Assembly (NCBI GenBank): GCA_034687125.1
Contig: JAQGBZ010000311.1
Location: forward strand, 1 to 64,000
Direction: 5' to 3'
Source: Neelides folsomi
Taxonomy: Eukaryota; Arthropoda; Collembola; Neelipleona; Neelidae
Length of the DNA: 64,000 bases
The notes below the pieces were generated by a model. It saw only the letters and a program-made list of their open reading frames with translations. It was not told the origin of the DNA and did not search any database. Below are positions 9,813 to 22,128 of the stretch, piece after piece. The stretch's first letter is position 1. Each line of letters begins with the position of its first letter. Position numbers and translations under genes: made by a program.

Positions 9813-11399
9813 ATGTTGTCCAAAAGCGAGTTGGGTTTGTTTGAAAAATATTTTAATTTTCTATCATATTTCAATTCAGTTCCCATTACTTGTCATTCTC
9901 ACGACATTTCTCGAGGTTTTCTCCAAATCACGAAGAACCCATTAAGAAAGTTTATTTGGTTTTTCTTCCTTTTTCAAATTTTGGTTAAAATGATTTATCT
10001 CCTTCATCAAATATATTGGGTTTTGAGTAACGGGAGGGAGGAAATGTCGAGGAAATCGTCGTTGGTCCTTTCAGCTTTTATTTTCACTTGCAGCTCTTCA
10101 CTCAATTTGGTTCTCATCTTTCGATTAAAAGAAATTGTCACTAGTTTTAATCAAATTGTGTTTTCTAATCTTCGCTTACAAAATGGTAAACATAATCTTT
10201 CAAACAATCGTGTATTGTTTTGATCATACAATATTGCATTGTAGAGTCCAATTAAAATTTTAATAAAAAATTGAATTTAAATAATTTTAAAAATTATATA
10301 ATAGTACTTTTTGTTGAATTATATTTTTGATCTTTTGATATTATATCAGAATTAAAGATTAATGAAAAGTCAAAAGGGCAAATGTATCCTATACTTTTCA
10401 TGTTTGTTCACTCCAACGTTCTTTTCTGCATTTTCTATTCCTACATGATGTTTCAGAATCAGAATAATTCCGAATATCTCTTTTCCCTCTTGTCTGGGGA
10501 TTATTCAATTTTGTATTTTGTATTGATTTTTTCTGAAATTTCAATGTGCTTGAATGTGGTGTCAAATGCCCATTTCCTCATTATTGTTTTCATCATTTCT
10601 TCATGGACCATCTCTACTTGGATGAAAACCTTAAGGTAAAAAATGATTTATTACAAATATTCAGAAGGAATTTATTTTACAATAAATTTAGGCTATACAA
10701 TCCGGGTTATTTATTTAATTTAATACTAAAGAATATTTACTAGGATAATTAGTTTGATAAATCAACAAGCCTGAGACCTAATCATAACGATATAGCTAAT
10801 CTTCAATTTTTAATTACCTAATACAAAATAATAAAAGGATTATTTATTTAAATTATACTAATAAATACGGATTAATTTATTAAAGCGCGAAAGTTGAAGA
10901 GTTAAATGAAAACTTGACGGAGATAATGTTGAATTACACAGACGTGTTACTGGTACAGGAAAAGTGTCTTTATAACAAATCAAGAGATTTTAAGAAGATT
11001 TACACTCATTTGGAAATACTCAATAGGATTTTATGCATTTCTTATGGTTGTTTATTCCTTTGCACGTTTTGCTCCGTTCTGCTCTCATGTGAGTTGCTTT
11101 TCCTATTCGGAACAATGCGATTTTTGGGAAGAATCAAATTCCACGATTATATCATTTGGCCTCATTTGTCCATCGATATTCTTTGCATCATTGCCATTGT
11201 CATCTTTGTCTCCTCCAGGATTCAAACAAGGAGTCAAAAACACTGTCACATACTCAAGAAGATATTTTTAAAACGGTATTTGAAGGCTTTGAAGCCTTTT
11301 AGCATGCAAGTTGGGCCATTTTATTTAGTTGGAAGAAAATCATTCATTTATGTTGCCCATTTTATTATTACATATACAGCCACGTTGCTTATTTTATAA
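9813..11399 (+). CDS. Seven-transmembrane chemoreceptor, insect GR/OR superfamily type, 3 exons, 390 aa
   Basis: Exons: 9813-10185, 10350-10635 and 10886-11399. Phases (1, 2) close exactly and total 1173 nt. The ATG at 9813 gives MLSKSELGLFEKYFNFL, a short N-terminal tail typical of the family. Hydrophobic segments follow, for example FIWFFFLFQILVKMIYLL, LVLSAFIFTCSSSLNLVLIF, YPILFMFVHSNVLFCIFYSY, ILYFVLIFSEISMCLNVVSN with FLIIVFII, ILCISYGCLFLCTFCSVLL, IDILCIIAIVIFVSS and SFIYVAHFIITYTATLLIL. The penultimate loop (LKPFSMQVGPFYLVGRKSFI) resembles the conserved region before TM7 in arthropod gustatory and odorant receptors. Length of about 390 aa is usual. The canonical C-terminal TYhhhhhQF is only half present: TY is there, but the protein stops at TATLLIL. 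Expected to be a ligand-gated cation channel subunit in sensory neurons. Family placement rests on topology and the TM7 region, not on a search. Confidence 0.72.
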
Positions 11400-11734
11400 A
11401 AATGTATGAAAAATTATTTTGTTAAGTCATAACTTATATAATGATTTTATATGTAAAATGTACATTTGATTTTTAAATTTCATAATTTCAATTGTTATTA
11501 AGCTTTATACAAACTTCTATTGTACTTAGAACTTCTACACTGATTTGATAAGATTGGTAAGTTATTTGAATATGATAAAGATAGGCATATGACATAATAT
11601 GATTTAAAAAATATTTAGTTTAGAACAATAGGATTCGAAAAAGTAGAACGAATTTAAAAATTCAAAATGACTAACTCAATGAACCATTGAAAAGCAAACA
11701 ATGAAAAATGGGTCAATTAATTCTAAAATTTTGG
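11400..11734. other. Intergenic spacer
   Basis: AT-rich DNA between the chemoreceptor stop and the TATA box of the next gene. No features recognised. Confidence 0.5.
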
Positions 11735-11741
11735 TATAAAA
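11735..11741 (+). promoter_or_regulatory. TATA box of the small cysteine-pair secreted protein gene
   Basis: TATAAAA with a likely start about 30 bases downstream in the TTTACTCAAAAG region (about 11762-11773). The leader then contains a GT-AG intron (11827-11927), and the ATG follows three bases after the acceptor. Confidence 0.6.
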
Positions 11742-11930
11742 ACTCGAATTTCTTCTCAATCTTTACTCAAAAGCAAATCAAGCATCTTCTACAACTACCA
11801 AACCAAACAATCAACTTTACCTAAAGGTAAAATTTGATTTTCTACCCATTAAATATTTATCAATATTTTGAAGAATTTTTCATCATATTGATCCTATTCC
11901 CTTTCAAATTCAATTAATTATTTCCAGAAA

Positions 11931-12352
11931 ATGGCCCGACTTTTCTTTGTCGCTTCAATCATCGCCAGCGTTCTCTTCGTCGTTTACGCTGCACCCCAGG
12001 TACATCACATTTTATAAAGCAGTTTGCAATCTAACTAAATAATTCAATTGTTTTCTGTAATTAAATAAATGGGATTTTTAATCAACGGCTGGATTTCATT
12101 TTAAAGGAAACGACCCAAGCACCGTACCCAGGACAGGCAACTCCTGAACAGTGCAAAGAATGGAAGAAACAATGCGAGGGACAATCAACTCCAGCACCAC
12201 CACCAGGCCAGGGAGGATACCAACCACCACCACAAAACGGAACAATGACCCCTGAACAATCCTGTGCTGCTTTCCACCAAATGTGTGGAGGAGTTCAAAT
12301 GCCCGGCAACTACTCATCAGTCCCAACCTATGCTCCACCACCATCCGGTTAA
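11931..12352 (+). CDS. Small secreted protein with duplicated TPEQ/CX6C unit, 2 coding exons, 104 aa
   Basis: Coding exons 11931-11999 and 12107-12352 join in phase 0; a non-coding 5' exon (about 11765-11826) is separated by an intron at 11827-11927. Residues 1-20 (MARLFFVASIIASVLFVVYA) are a clear signal peptide. The mature part is rich in Pro, Gln and Gly and contains two copies of a short unit, TPEQ-CKEWKKQC-EG and TPEQSCAAFHQMC-GG, each with two cysteines six residues apart. These are separated by PPP- and QQ-type linkers (STPAPPPGQGGYQPPPQNG). Codon use here is richer in C and G than the flanks, which suggests strong expression. AATAAA at 12375 fits as the 3' end signal. The family is not recognised. 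A secreted structural, mucus or defence-type peptide is possible but unproven. Confidence 0.82.
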
Positions 12353-12374
12353 ACATTTCTTCTTTTTTTCTTTC

Positions 12375-12380
12375 AATAAA
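12375..12380 (+). terminator. Polyadenylation signal AATAAA
   Basis: AATAAA 23 bases after the TAA of the small secreted protein gene, within a T-rich context. Confidence 0.5.
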
Positions 12381-13514
12381 TTATTCAATGCATAAATACA
12401 TAAAGTTTTCAATTATTTCATCAATCATGAATTCATCACACATTCATCTAATGCATAAAAATAGAGTCTCTATCTTAAGGTAGAATTAGAAAAAGCCGTA
12501 TCCCTCTAATTGTACCTTACGGAATCGACTGAGGCATTTACACTAAAGTTATCAAAAAACTTCAAATACATTTTTTATTTATTAACCTTTCTTATAGTAC
12601 ATTTCGTCAGATTCTTTGTTTTATTTAATTAGAAAGAAAGATCTTTTTTAATTTAACTATTTTTGTTAAAAAATGACAGAAACTGTCACCATTGGTCAAT
12701 GAACATGTTTTTAATTTTAGCATTAAAAACACTAGAAAATTGGTTGAAATCCCTATGAGATTGTTTTCAAAAAAGTTGTTGGTCCTAGATGCCCTAAAGC
12801 ACTAACTCATATATTAATACTGTTAGCACTAATATCGTATAAAAGTATTATTTTTTAAATAATACATAAATATGAATAATCATTATGCATTAGTACATTA
12901 CTGCAAAATAAGTGAAATGTTCAGGATCAGTGCATTAGTGCAAAATTAGTGCAAGAGTTCAGGAACTAGTGCATAGTGCAATTTAGTTCTAAATAGAAAA
13001 GGCCCCTGTTAATTATATACTTAGAATAATTAACTAACTGGGCAAATTAATGGACTTGTATTAGTTTTAATAATAAAATGTGACTTGGAAATAGGAATTT
13101 GTATTTGAAATATTCAAATTTCTCTCATCCAAACTTTAGCCAATCACAGCGCGACTGGGGTTAAGTCATTTAAAATCATTTCTCATTTATTTTTAAAATC
13201 ATTCATATTCCTAGGTAATTTATAAAACTTAGACATTTAGATTAAAGAAATAGTTAAAATGTAACATTAGGAGTTATATAACTACAGATTTTGGTTTCCT
13301 AATTGAACCTTAAAGTAATATTGTTAGAGCAATTAAGAAAATAATAAGACGTTTAAAGGTATTATCTTATCAGTAAATACAGAAAATACTGTTAATACTG
13401 AAATATGGCAATATGGAAATTGAAATAATTGTACAATTTAATTTTTGAATCACAAAAATGTGCAACACCAAATATTGAGTCTTTATTCATCGAAATGAAT
13501 TGAATCTCCTCGTG
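12381..13514. other. Intergenic spacer between convergent genes
   Basis: AT-rich DNA between the small secreted gene (plus) and RNF25 (minus). It contains a two-copy tandem repeat at 12905-12979, listed separately. No coding sequence seen. Confidence 0.55.
12905..12979. repeat. Two-copy imperfect tandem repeat, 37/38 bp unit
   Basis: Copy one at 12905-12941 and copy two at 12942-12979 share the order AAAATWAGTG, then GTTCAGGA, then AGTGCAT and TAGTGC, with a few substitutions and one indel. The short word AGTGCA recurs within each unit. Confidence 0.6.
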
Positions 13515-14893
13515 TCATTTGTGCCGTTTACGATGTCCACCGTTGTATTTCCCTGATTGTGATTGCCATCGAGTGACGTTCCTTCCCTCATTCTTTCGAC
13601 GTGGTTGCCTCTTAGGTGAAGGAGCTGAAGTTGTTGGTTCTTCTGGCTCTTGCGGAGTTGAAGATACCTCTTGTGGGGAAGAAATGACGAGGAGATTTAC
13701 TTGTTTTGTGAGATCAATGATTCCACCCTGTTGCCGTTGCTTTTCGAACATTGCTCCAAGCGATTCTTGCTGATTTACCCAATTTTCTGGAACTTGACTT
13801 TCTTCAATATCTCCAGCAGGCGGAGGAGCAGCGAGCAAAGATTCTATGTTAATGCCTGGGAGCTCTTTACGACACACAGGGCAGCACGGGCCTTCTGCTT
13901 CTTTAGCAATCTGAACATTTAAAATCAATTTTGTTTCATTAATGGCGACTTAATTATTAATGTCATTATAATGATTTATCTGAAAACGAGATACTTATAA
14001 GTTGATTGATTATGACTTACGTGACTAGAAATTGGAGTTTCGAGATCATTATTGTTATGTACAAGAGACGCGAGATATTGCCCAAGACAGAGGGAATGGA
14101 AATGATGAAAGCATGGCGAACGGTAGAAAGCATCCTGTCCAAAATAATAAATATGATTTCAATTAATAAATTAATGAATATTATTTAATAGTTTTGTAGA
14201 TGCCGATGTTATTATCCATAAATGGACACGTGAATATTATTTTCGATCATTCATGTTAAGTTTACTTCTGTGTTTTAAAAATTACAAACCTCTTTTTCAA
14301 ATCTTATGAGACAAATTGGGCATTCTAGTGCGGGTCGATTGTTTTCAGTCAAGAATTCCTTCACAAGTGTGATGAACTCGAATATCATTGAGTTCCCGAG
14401 CAAAGTGAGAGATTTGTCCTTTAATTGAGCCATCAAAGCGTCAAGTCGTTCGTCGCTGACACCCCGAGGATTTCTAAAGTGAACCATCGGGATTTCGAAT
14501 GGATATTTTGATGAGAGATGAAGTTCCAATGTGATTGTGACATTCTTAGACTCTTCGTCGTCTCCGGTTGATGGGTAGAGGACCATGCTAACCACCGTTT
14601 CTTCTCTGTAATATTAAAGTTTGAAGAATTAACGCTTGTTCATATTCAGATATTCATTTTAATAATTAAATACTTATGATAGTTAGTTATGTAAGATAAT
14701 TATGTAATTTCTTACTTATTTTCTTTGATAGTAAATTCATCAACAAATATAGAAGCGACGATTTCCAACTCTTCCAAACACTCACTGTACACAATGAATA
14801 AAAGTTAGTTTTATTTTAATGTTCATTTATAAATGTTATGTGATTATGTGTATGAATTGTAAATTGTAAAGATTTAACTTACTCTGAAGGCAT
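13515..14893 (-). CDS. RNF25: E3 ubiquitin ligase RNF25-like (RWD + RING), 5 exons, 301 aa
   Basis: Exons on the minus strand: 14893-14883, 14784-14716, 14605-14290, 14134-14021 and 13910-13515. All phases close. The N-terminal RWD domain covers about residues 3-115 (DECLEELEIVASIFVDEFTI at its start, with a YPFEIPMVHFRNPRG core). It is followed by a C3HC4-type RING: CPIC at 122-125, C140, H142, H145 and C148, and CPVC at 180-183. The RWD-then-RING order and the long loop before the last CPxC pair match RNF25 (AO7), which works with UBE2D/UBE2E enzymes and in vertebrates has been tied to NF-kappaB signalling and ribosome ubiquitination. The tail is Pro/Ser/Glu-rich and ends in a very basic RRKNEGR...HRKRHK stretch. 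The protein is shorter than human RNF25 (about 459 aa), mainly in the C-terminal tail. The first exon is only 11 coding bases, fixed by a perfect GTAAGT donor. Confidence 0.88.
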
Positions 14894-15745
14894 TTTAAGA
14901 TGGAGATTCTTCAGAAACTTAAACGAAAACTTTAACTACTTCTTTTATAAACTAATTTGGTTAAATTCACAATTATTATAAAACTACACTATTATAAAAT
15001 ATCAAAGAAAAATAAGAAATAAGTGCTTCTTTAGTACACAAATTGACGATAGACTTTAATGCTAAATGCGATTTAAAGTTATACAATTAAGAAGAAAGTT
15101 CTTAAATATTTAATGCTGTTCTGTGATTTTATTGGAAATCAAAACGTATTGATTTCAAAATTTCAGTCTAACTCTTCGCTCTAACTGTTCCGTTATAACT
15201 GTCGGAAATATTGTTGAGATTTGATACAGCTGCTCCTATACCCTGTGTGTGAACCCTTTTAAGATTGATTAAATATTTAATTAATTACGAAAGGACGAAG
15301 GTAAGAAATTGGGCAGTGTTGGCTAAATTGGATGAAAGCGAGTCTGACGTCTGACCGAGCCTAAAGATTACTTATCCAAATTCTATTCGCTGCCTTGTAA
15401 GGGGGGAGGTTCAAAAGTTATTCCATCATTCCTCGTGCAACTTTTCTCGTGTCTCTGTTTCTGTTTGTAATTTGCAATTGCAATTAACAAATTACTTGTC
15501 TTTGCTCCTCTCAATTCGTCGATCTTCAGCCTGCAGATAACAATTATCTTTAATTGAGTTTGACAAAGTTGTCAACATATAAAAAAGGTTTAAATCATTT
15601 ATTTATTTTTAATTTTTATAATCAAGATTCATATAATCTACGTCTAGTCTACATACCAAATATCATAAAATCAAGAACAAAACCTACAACTACAACTTAT
15701 AAAGAAATATATAAATTATAATTTTTTTAATTCTTCGAATTGCAG
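14894..15745. promoter_or_regulatory. Shared divergent promoter region of RNF25 and bystin
   Basis: About 850 bases separate the two start codons, which point away from each other. A TTGCAG acceptor directly abuts the bystin ATG, so bystin very probably has a non-coding first exon in this interval, likely within the less AT-rich stretch at 15220-15540. No TATA box is evident. A bidirectional housekeeping promoter is inferred. Confidence 0.45.
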
Positions 15746-17679
15746 ATGGGGAAAGCAAAAAAGGATAAATTAGTCCTAAGACCTAATCCCATAAGAGGAT
15801 CTCTCACTGACACTTTATCATCACTCCAAACTGTTAATCCGGATGATTCAAAGTCAAGGGAGAAATTCAAGGAAGTTGATGATGTTGATCCTGAGGTATT
15901 TCATTGATCTCAAAGCCATTCAAATTAAATTAATTTATTAAATTAAAATATTTAAAATAAAAATTCTAAGTTTTTTAATTGTCTTTTTGTTAGTACGTTG
16001 ATCCAAAGATGACTAAAAAGATCTTGAAGGAAGCAAGACGACAACAGAAGCAGTTGATTGATTCAGAATCAAAACGAGAAGAAAGGGCAGATTTGAATAT
16101 CTCTCTTGGGCCAGAAACTGATGAGGAAGATGAAGATGATTTAAAGGGCTTTTCAGAAGAAGCTAAACGGGAAAATTTTGGAGATGATGTGGTACGTGGT
16201 ATATAATATTAAAAAATTATCGCATCAAATTAGAAATTTTCATCTCATTGTGAAATACTTCTAAAAGTTGAAATAATAATTAAATTTTAATTAGGAAATC
16301 GACCCCGAAGACGAAAAAGCATTGGAAATGTTTATGAGACAAGAACAAGGGCCAAGCAGGACACTCGGAGATATCATAATGGAGAAATTCACAGAGAAGC
16401 AAACGGAACTTGAATCACAATTCTCTGATGATGGTAAAATTACAACATAGTCAAACAAACTATGATAAATGTTTAATTAAAGTTAAAATTAAAAATATCT
16501 TATTAATGTATTTAGGCTTCAAAGTTCAAAAATTGGATCCTAAAATTGAAGCAATGTACATGAGTTGCAAAGAAGTTCTGACGAGATACAGAAGTGGGAA
16601 ATTACCAAAAGCATTCAAATTGATCCCTCGACTTACAAACTGGGAGCAAATTCTTCACATTACTGGTAAACTTTATTTCCATCAACTTTCTTCCCAGAAT
16701 TAATCTATTATTTATTTAATTTAATTATTTGTTAATTAAATAATAATTAAAAAGATCCAACGGGATGGAGCGCCGCTGCAATGTATCAAGCAACGAGGAT
16801 TTTCACTTCAAACCTTAAAGAGAAAATGGCTCAGAGGTTTTTTAATCTCGTTCTTTTGCCTCGAATCCGAGATGACATTGTTCAATACAAAAAGCTGAAT
16901 TTTCATCTTTACCAAGCATTGAGGAAAGCGTTGTTTAAACCAGGAGCATTCATGAAGGGATTTCTAATCCCTCTCTGCGAGGTTGGAATTTTCATCTTTA
17001 TCAACATTTCAACATTTTTTATAAAATCCTTATGCCATTACGACAAATTAAATATTATATATTTTTCTAATGATGTAATTATTAGTCCAATTAATTTTAA
17101 TCATTGTGTTATTTTTATAGTCTGGAACTTGTACTTTGCGGGAATCTATGATTGTCGGATCAGTTTTAGTGAAGAATTCAATTCCACTCCTTCACTCTTC
17201 AGCCGCCATGTTAAAAATTGCAGAAATGGATTACTCCGGGGCTAATTCAATATTTTTGAAGTTTTTTCTCGATAAGAAATACGCTTTACCTTATCGAGTA
17301 ATCGACGCTCTTGTTTATCATTTCTTAAAGTAAGTTAATAAAATACGGCACATTTTTAATTCTTTGATTATAGTTTTGGATCTTGATGATAAGGCCATAC
17401 CAAAATGTAATTAATTGATTGATTTTATTTTAAAGATTTGAACGCGACAAGAGAGACCTTCCCGTACTTTGGCATCAAGCTCTCCTTTCTTTTACGACCA
17501 GATACAAGGAGTATATGAGTGAGGAACAGAAGGAATCGCTCTTTGCGCTCTTAAGGGCTCATTCCCATCCACAAATCACCCCGGAAATCCGAAGGGAATT
17601 GACGAACTCCAAATCAAGAGATGAAATCATGGCAGAAGCGTCTTTGTTAAATTCCCTTACGTGTGTTAAAATGGAATGA
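15746..17679 (+). CDS. bys: Bystin, ribosome biogenesis factor, 8 coding exons, 438 aa
   Basis: Exons: 15746-15895, 15994-16191, 16295-16433, 16516-16665, 16755-16981, 17121-17329 and 17436-17679. That is seven coding exons confirmed by phase (1317 nt); with the inferred leader exon the transcript has eight. The basic and acidic N-terminal third ([33 protein letters not shown]) precedes the conserved Bystin domain from about residue 155: [79 protein letters not shown], and in exon 7 [20 protein letters not shown]. The protein ends LTCVKME. Length matches animal bystin (about 437 aa). In yeast (Enp1) and animals it is a nucleolar and cytoplasmic factor for 18S rRNA maturation and 40S export. 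The donor after exon 5 is GTTGGA, weaker than the rest, but the joined frame restores the conserved [11 protein letters not shown]. Confidence 0.93.
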
Positions 17680-17708
17680 TTTTTTCTTATGGACATTTAT
17701 TGATCGGA

Positions 17709-17714
17709 AATAAA
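17709..17714 (+). terminator. Polyadenylation signal of bystin
   Basis: AATAAA about 30 bases after the bystin TGA. Confidence 0.5.
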
Positions 17715-18858
17715 ATCACACTGATATGAAAAACTTTCTTGTGAGTATTTGATATGCTTTTTTCATTGAATAATGTTTTCTTATTTCTTATGTATTTGAA
17801 CATTTACATATTTTGCCATTGTTCAAGAATTAATTAAAAACTTTGAAAAATTGGTATAAAGTAAATTCATGTGATTAAAGATATGATGCAAAATAATATG
17901 GATTTTTTAAGATTTTGATTTGCATTTAATTTCACATTTATATATTTTTTAATATCCTAAAAGTTAATGTATTTTCTTATTTTAAGTTAAACATTGTGTT
18001 GTGATTTTAACTGCCAACTATTAATTAAACAATTTCATTTATTAATTAATAAATTGTTTTATAACTACAAAACACGTGTTTGGTGTATCACACAAAAAAT
18101 ATAACAAAGTAATAAAAACGGTGACCTGACCGTTCATTATAATTGAAATTTATCTTTTTAAAAGCTTTTTAAAAAAAAGTACAGAATTCCAAGATTCGTT
18201 ATAACTTGCATAATTAAGCTATTTATCATACACATCACAATAATATATTACATTTGGTAATTTAATAAAATTTAGCACCGTAATGATATTTCATCATTCA
18301 TTGTTTTATTAATCAATGAGTTTTTTGTTTTAAATTAAAATTAACAATAATAGTAAATATTTAATATTCCTAACAAAGATTAATTTTTTATATTATTTTA
18401 CACATTCAATATTGACTATAATAGAGATCTCTTTTAAATATCTGTATATGTATTTTGATATATTTCTCTCTATATTTCATTTGTCATTTAAACTAATCTA
18501 ATTGATATATGTTGAATCACAAGACTACAGGGTCGACTAGCACACACAGTGTATTTTGAGTTAATTAATTAGGTTTTAAAACTTATTTGTTTCAGCTTTG
18601 TTGTTTGAAGGTACTCGCGGTGAGTTAGAAATGATGCGACTTTAAGTATCATTTTAACAGGATTATTAATTGTATCAATTAATTGTATTGCGATCTTCTC
18701 AATTGGTTGACCATTGAACATATCCTGAGAATTTACTTAATATGGCCATATTTGTAATGAATAAATTAATTATTACATTCTTAGTATTTCGTATATTTGA
18801 AAGTGAAACTCATTTTCTTCCTAGTACTTGTGAGCTCGTAAAGTTCATTAATTAATAA
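17715..18858. other. Intergenic spacer between convergent bystin and ChAT
   Basis: AT-rich DNA separating the 3' ends of bystin (plus) and ChAT (minus), probably containing both 3' UTRs. No coding frame or clear repeat seen. Confidence 0.55.
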
Positions 18859-21800
18859 TTATTGCTCCAGAATGTTCTTCATGATCTCAAGGCTCTGCTT
18901 CAAGTTCCGTGCGAAAACAATCGACGACGTGGATGGCGAAGAGTGAAACGAAGAGATGCAAAAGACGATATGATGAGGTTGTGGGTTGTACGAAACGCCA
19001 TAGCCATTTGGCACAACAGCGCCGTAACCCATGAATTGATTCACTTTGGTTGGGAGCTGTAGAGATTTTTAATTTAATTTAATAAAATTAATTTAGTTGA
19101 GAGTTATATAGATTTGATTCATTTAATGATGAATATGAAAAAATCAATTTTTACTTGACTCGTTGAGAGTTCAAAATTATTCGCCATTTGGAAGGTTTCG
19201 TGATTGAATAGTTTTGGGACGTCCATTCCAATTTCACTCGCTTGTTGTTTGAGTCCCAAAAGATGAACGTCGATTCCTTCTCCAGTGATGTTTTCAATCA
19301 TGACAGCCGTTTGCTTGTCAATGGCCTTATGGAACTTCTCCATGATTTCCCCATGGTCTGCTCCGCTCGACGCGGCTTTAACCCATTCAAGCGCCTCCAT
19401 CGTTGTAGATCGAATACAATCAACTCGGCCCAATTTATATCTTCGAGTTGAGCCGCTCTCATATGTGGCTACCATCTTTTTATGAACCCTTTCGATAAAT
19501 AAAATATTTGTCTAATTAAAATCAAATTAAAAGATTTTATTAAAAGATTTTATTAATACTTTTCATTATTTTCATTTAATACTACTACTGTTATTAAAAA
19601 GTTTCAGTTGTGCCAATATTATTATGTTTGGTATTCATTTAATAAAAGTGATTTTCATTTTTTATTAAAAATGTAATAAAACGTAATATTTCTAAAAGGG
19701 CTAGAATTAATGGAATTACAGGAAATAGGCAAGTTGAAGAGCGAGTTGAATGTAAACGTCTGGAGAGCATTTTGCCTTTTTGATGAAATCCTTTCCGTAG
19801 TTCTCATACCGGTAGACATTGAGATCAAAGTCCTGGATGACGCTGGAGGAATGTCAATAGTTTAGAGAAGGAAGGGTTGAGAGAGGGAGGGGAATTTTGA
19901 AGAGCGTACTTGTCAATGGCCAAAGAGGCCTCTTTGATGGCCAATTTGTCCTCCATGGAGAGATGCCACTCGAGTTTCATAGGAGAAGGGAGTTTGAGAG
20001 CTTCTGCCTCCGCTGTGCCTTTTTCCTTCTCTTCCCTAGGAGGGAAAGTTTCTCCGTCCTTCAATTTGCAGTAAAAGTCGTCGATGAGGCCGAGGATGCC
20101 GATGCCTTCGGCAGGGGAATGTTCATAGCAAATTCCAACAACTCCGTCAGAAGAAATGATGAACTGTTGAAATGTTAATTTGATTAAATCACCATTTGCC
20201 AAATACTAATTAATTATTAAAATTCAATTATAAACTGAAAACTCACTTGGAGCGTTTTGTCAAACCAACGGTTTCCACTGTTAAAGATCGACCCTCCTCC
20301 GTGAATCATTTGGTGTAACATGCTCGTCTCGTCTCGCTCTTTGAGTCCATGTGAAGTGCTCGCGAGCTCTTGAAGCTTCGAATTAAAATATTGGCCTGGG
20401 AGCGGATCGTCGAGACAAATGAGGAAATAGCAAGTTTCAATCTCTTCAAGTGCTTGTTTGTTCAACTCATCTAATATAACAATTAATCATAAGAATTCAA
20501 CAATCTTTCGTTTATGCAAATAAAGGGTTTTTAAATGTTTATCAAATTCATTATTTGCAAAAACAGATAATTGAGGCATTATAGAACAATATAATAGCTC
20601 AATCTAGGAATATATTCTATAACTATAATAATTGTAATTAGCGCCTATAGATGACGACACAGAAAGTGCCATTAACCCCTAACTTTAATTATTCGATGTG
20701 TTTCTGTAAATTGTATGCTTCCATTTAAAGGTATTTTGTAATTTATTGAACAAAAAAATTGATTATTATTTGACAATTGTTAAATAGTATTAATAATTGA
20801 ATAAGTTTATTAGTATTGCTAATTGTAATTAAATATATTTAGTTTATTTATTGTAAAACTGTAAAGTGAAAAGATAAACGAACCTCCTAAGAGTTTTATT
20901 CGTTGATCTGCCCAAAGGGGTCGTCGTTGACTCGTAAGGATCCCAAGCGGAAATTCATTGTTTGAAGATTCGGATTGAACGATGAACTTCAACTGATTAA
21001 AGATTTCCTCTGTGGTGAAAAATCCTTCAACGCTCCGAATTGGACATGTAAAGAACTGTTCAATAATAATAATAAGTATGCTTTTAATAATTAATTATCG
21101 ATTTAATTAAAAGTTATCTTGATCGTATAAATGCAAAAAATATATCTCACATGTTTTTTATAAGCGACGATGATATGATCGGCGAGGAGAGCAGATGTAT
21201 CCCGTTGGTAATCTCTTGGAATGCATGGAACTCGATAGGTCGAAAGGATCCGATAATGTTGAGCCATGCATAAAGGCTGTCCTGGCTCTCTCGCTGTTGC
21301 TTTCTCCACTTCCAACTCGTTCCTTAATTAGTTTAAGTTCATTAGGTAAATGTCGTCGACTATTAAATTAATTAAATGGAAAGATTATTAAAGTACTTTT
21401 CCAGTTTCTCTTTGAAACGAAGGATGAAGGTCGTGAGCTTGGCAGCAAAGTAAAGCTGCTCGTCCACGTTGTTGAATTTCTGAGGTGGCCAAACTCCTCC
21501 AGGATTTGAGTTGATGGGGAGACATAATGGGTTGTTCATGTACATGTCATTGAGCCACCAGTCATAAGCCTAAAATGACACACCCTCAATTGTCATTTAA
21601 TTCAACCGTCGCTCTTCATCAACCTCAAATGTCATTTAATTACACTCCATTTTCCCAAAAGAACACTTTCCATCCAATTCACTTTAGGTGGGAAGTGTAT
21701 TAGCGAATGAATTTTTAATAATCAAAATCTTCTCGAGTCTTTCTTACCCAATTCTTAAACTTAAATTGTCTTTCATAAAGATGCTGCTGAAGGATGGGAC

Positions 21801-22128
21801 CTTCAGCTTCTGCAAAATTCCTCACGAGCTCTTTGAGGGTTTCTGTTTGTTCTGCGTTCAAAATGGGTTCAATTGCCTCCAGGTAACGTTGTAGAGTTTT
21901 ATCCAGGTCAGGTACAGGAAGTCGGGGTAATTCAGGTTGCTTAAATTAACAATTTAATTAATTTAATTACCATTCTAAGTATTCAGTTTGGGAATTTAAT
22001 CATTACGGTTTTAATCATCATGATTTTTAATTTCCTTGTTTAAGTTCATTTTACCCGTTCTTCTCCATCACCACCGAAGCTTCCGAGGTTCGCCGAGACG
22101 AGGGATGACGCTTTGCTCAATAGCCGCC
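18859..22128 (-). CDS. ChAT: Choline O-acetyltransferase, 10 recognised exons (5' end incomplete)
   Basis: Minus-strand exons: 22128-22055, 21939-21748, 21569-21397, 21322-21151, 21055-20884, 20470-20247, 20163-19910, 19842-19720, 19488-19155 and 19056-18859. Every junction closes in phase, giving about 638 residues to the TAA at 18859-18861. Carnitine/choline acyltransferase hallmarks appear in order: ELPRLPVPDLDKTLQRYLEA, YDWWLNDMYMNNPLCLPINS, QPLCMAQHYRILSTYRVPCI, WFDKTLQFIISSDGVVGICY, then EHSPAEG carrying the catalytic His, the choline-site region TYESGSTRRYKLGRVDCIRS, and the C-terminal VVPNGYGVSYNPQPHHIVFC with ISSFHSSPSTS. The enzyme makes acetylcholine from choline and acetyl-CoA in the cytosol of cholinergic neurons. 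The first listed exon enters in phase 1, so the start codon lies further upstream; a candidate N-terminal exon is listed separately. VAChT lies about 7.3 kb upstream on the same strand, the conserved cholinergic locus order, implying shared regulation. Confidence 0.93.

Noticed and set aside
13519..13922. Plus-strand Cys-rich frames over RNF25
   Set aside because: Antisense shadows of the RNF25 C-terminal exon.
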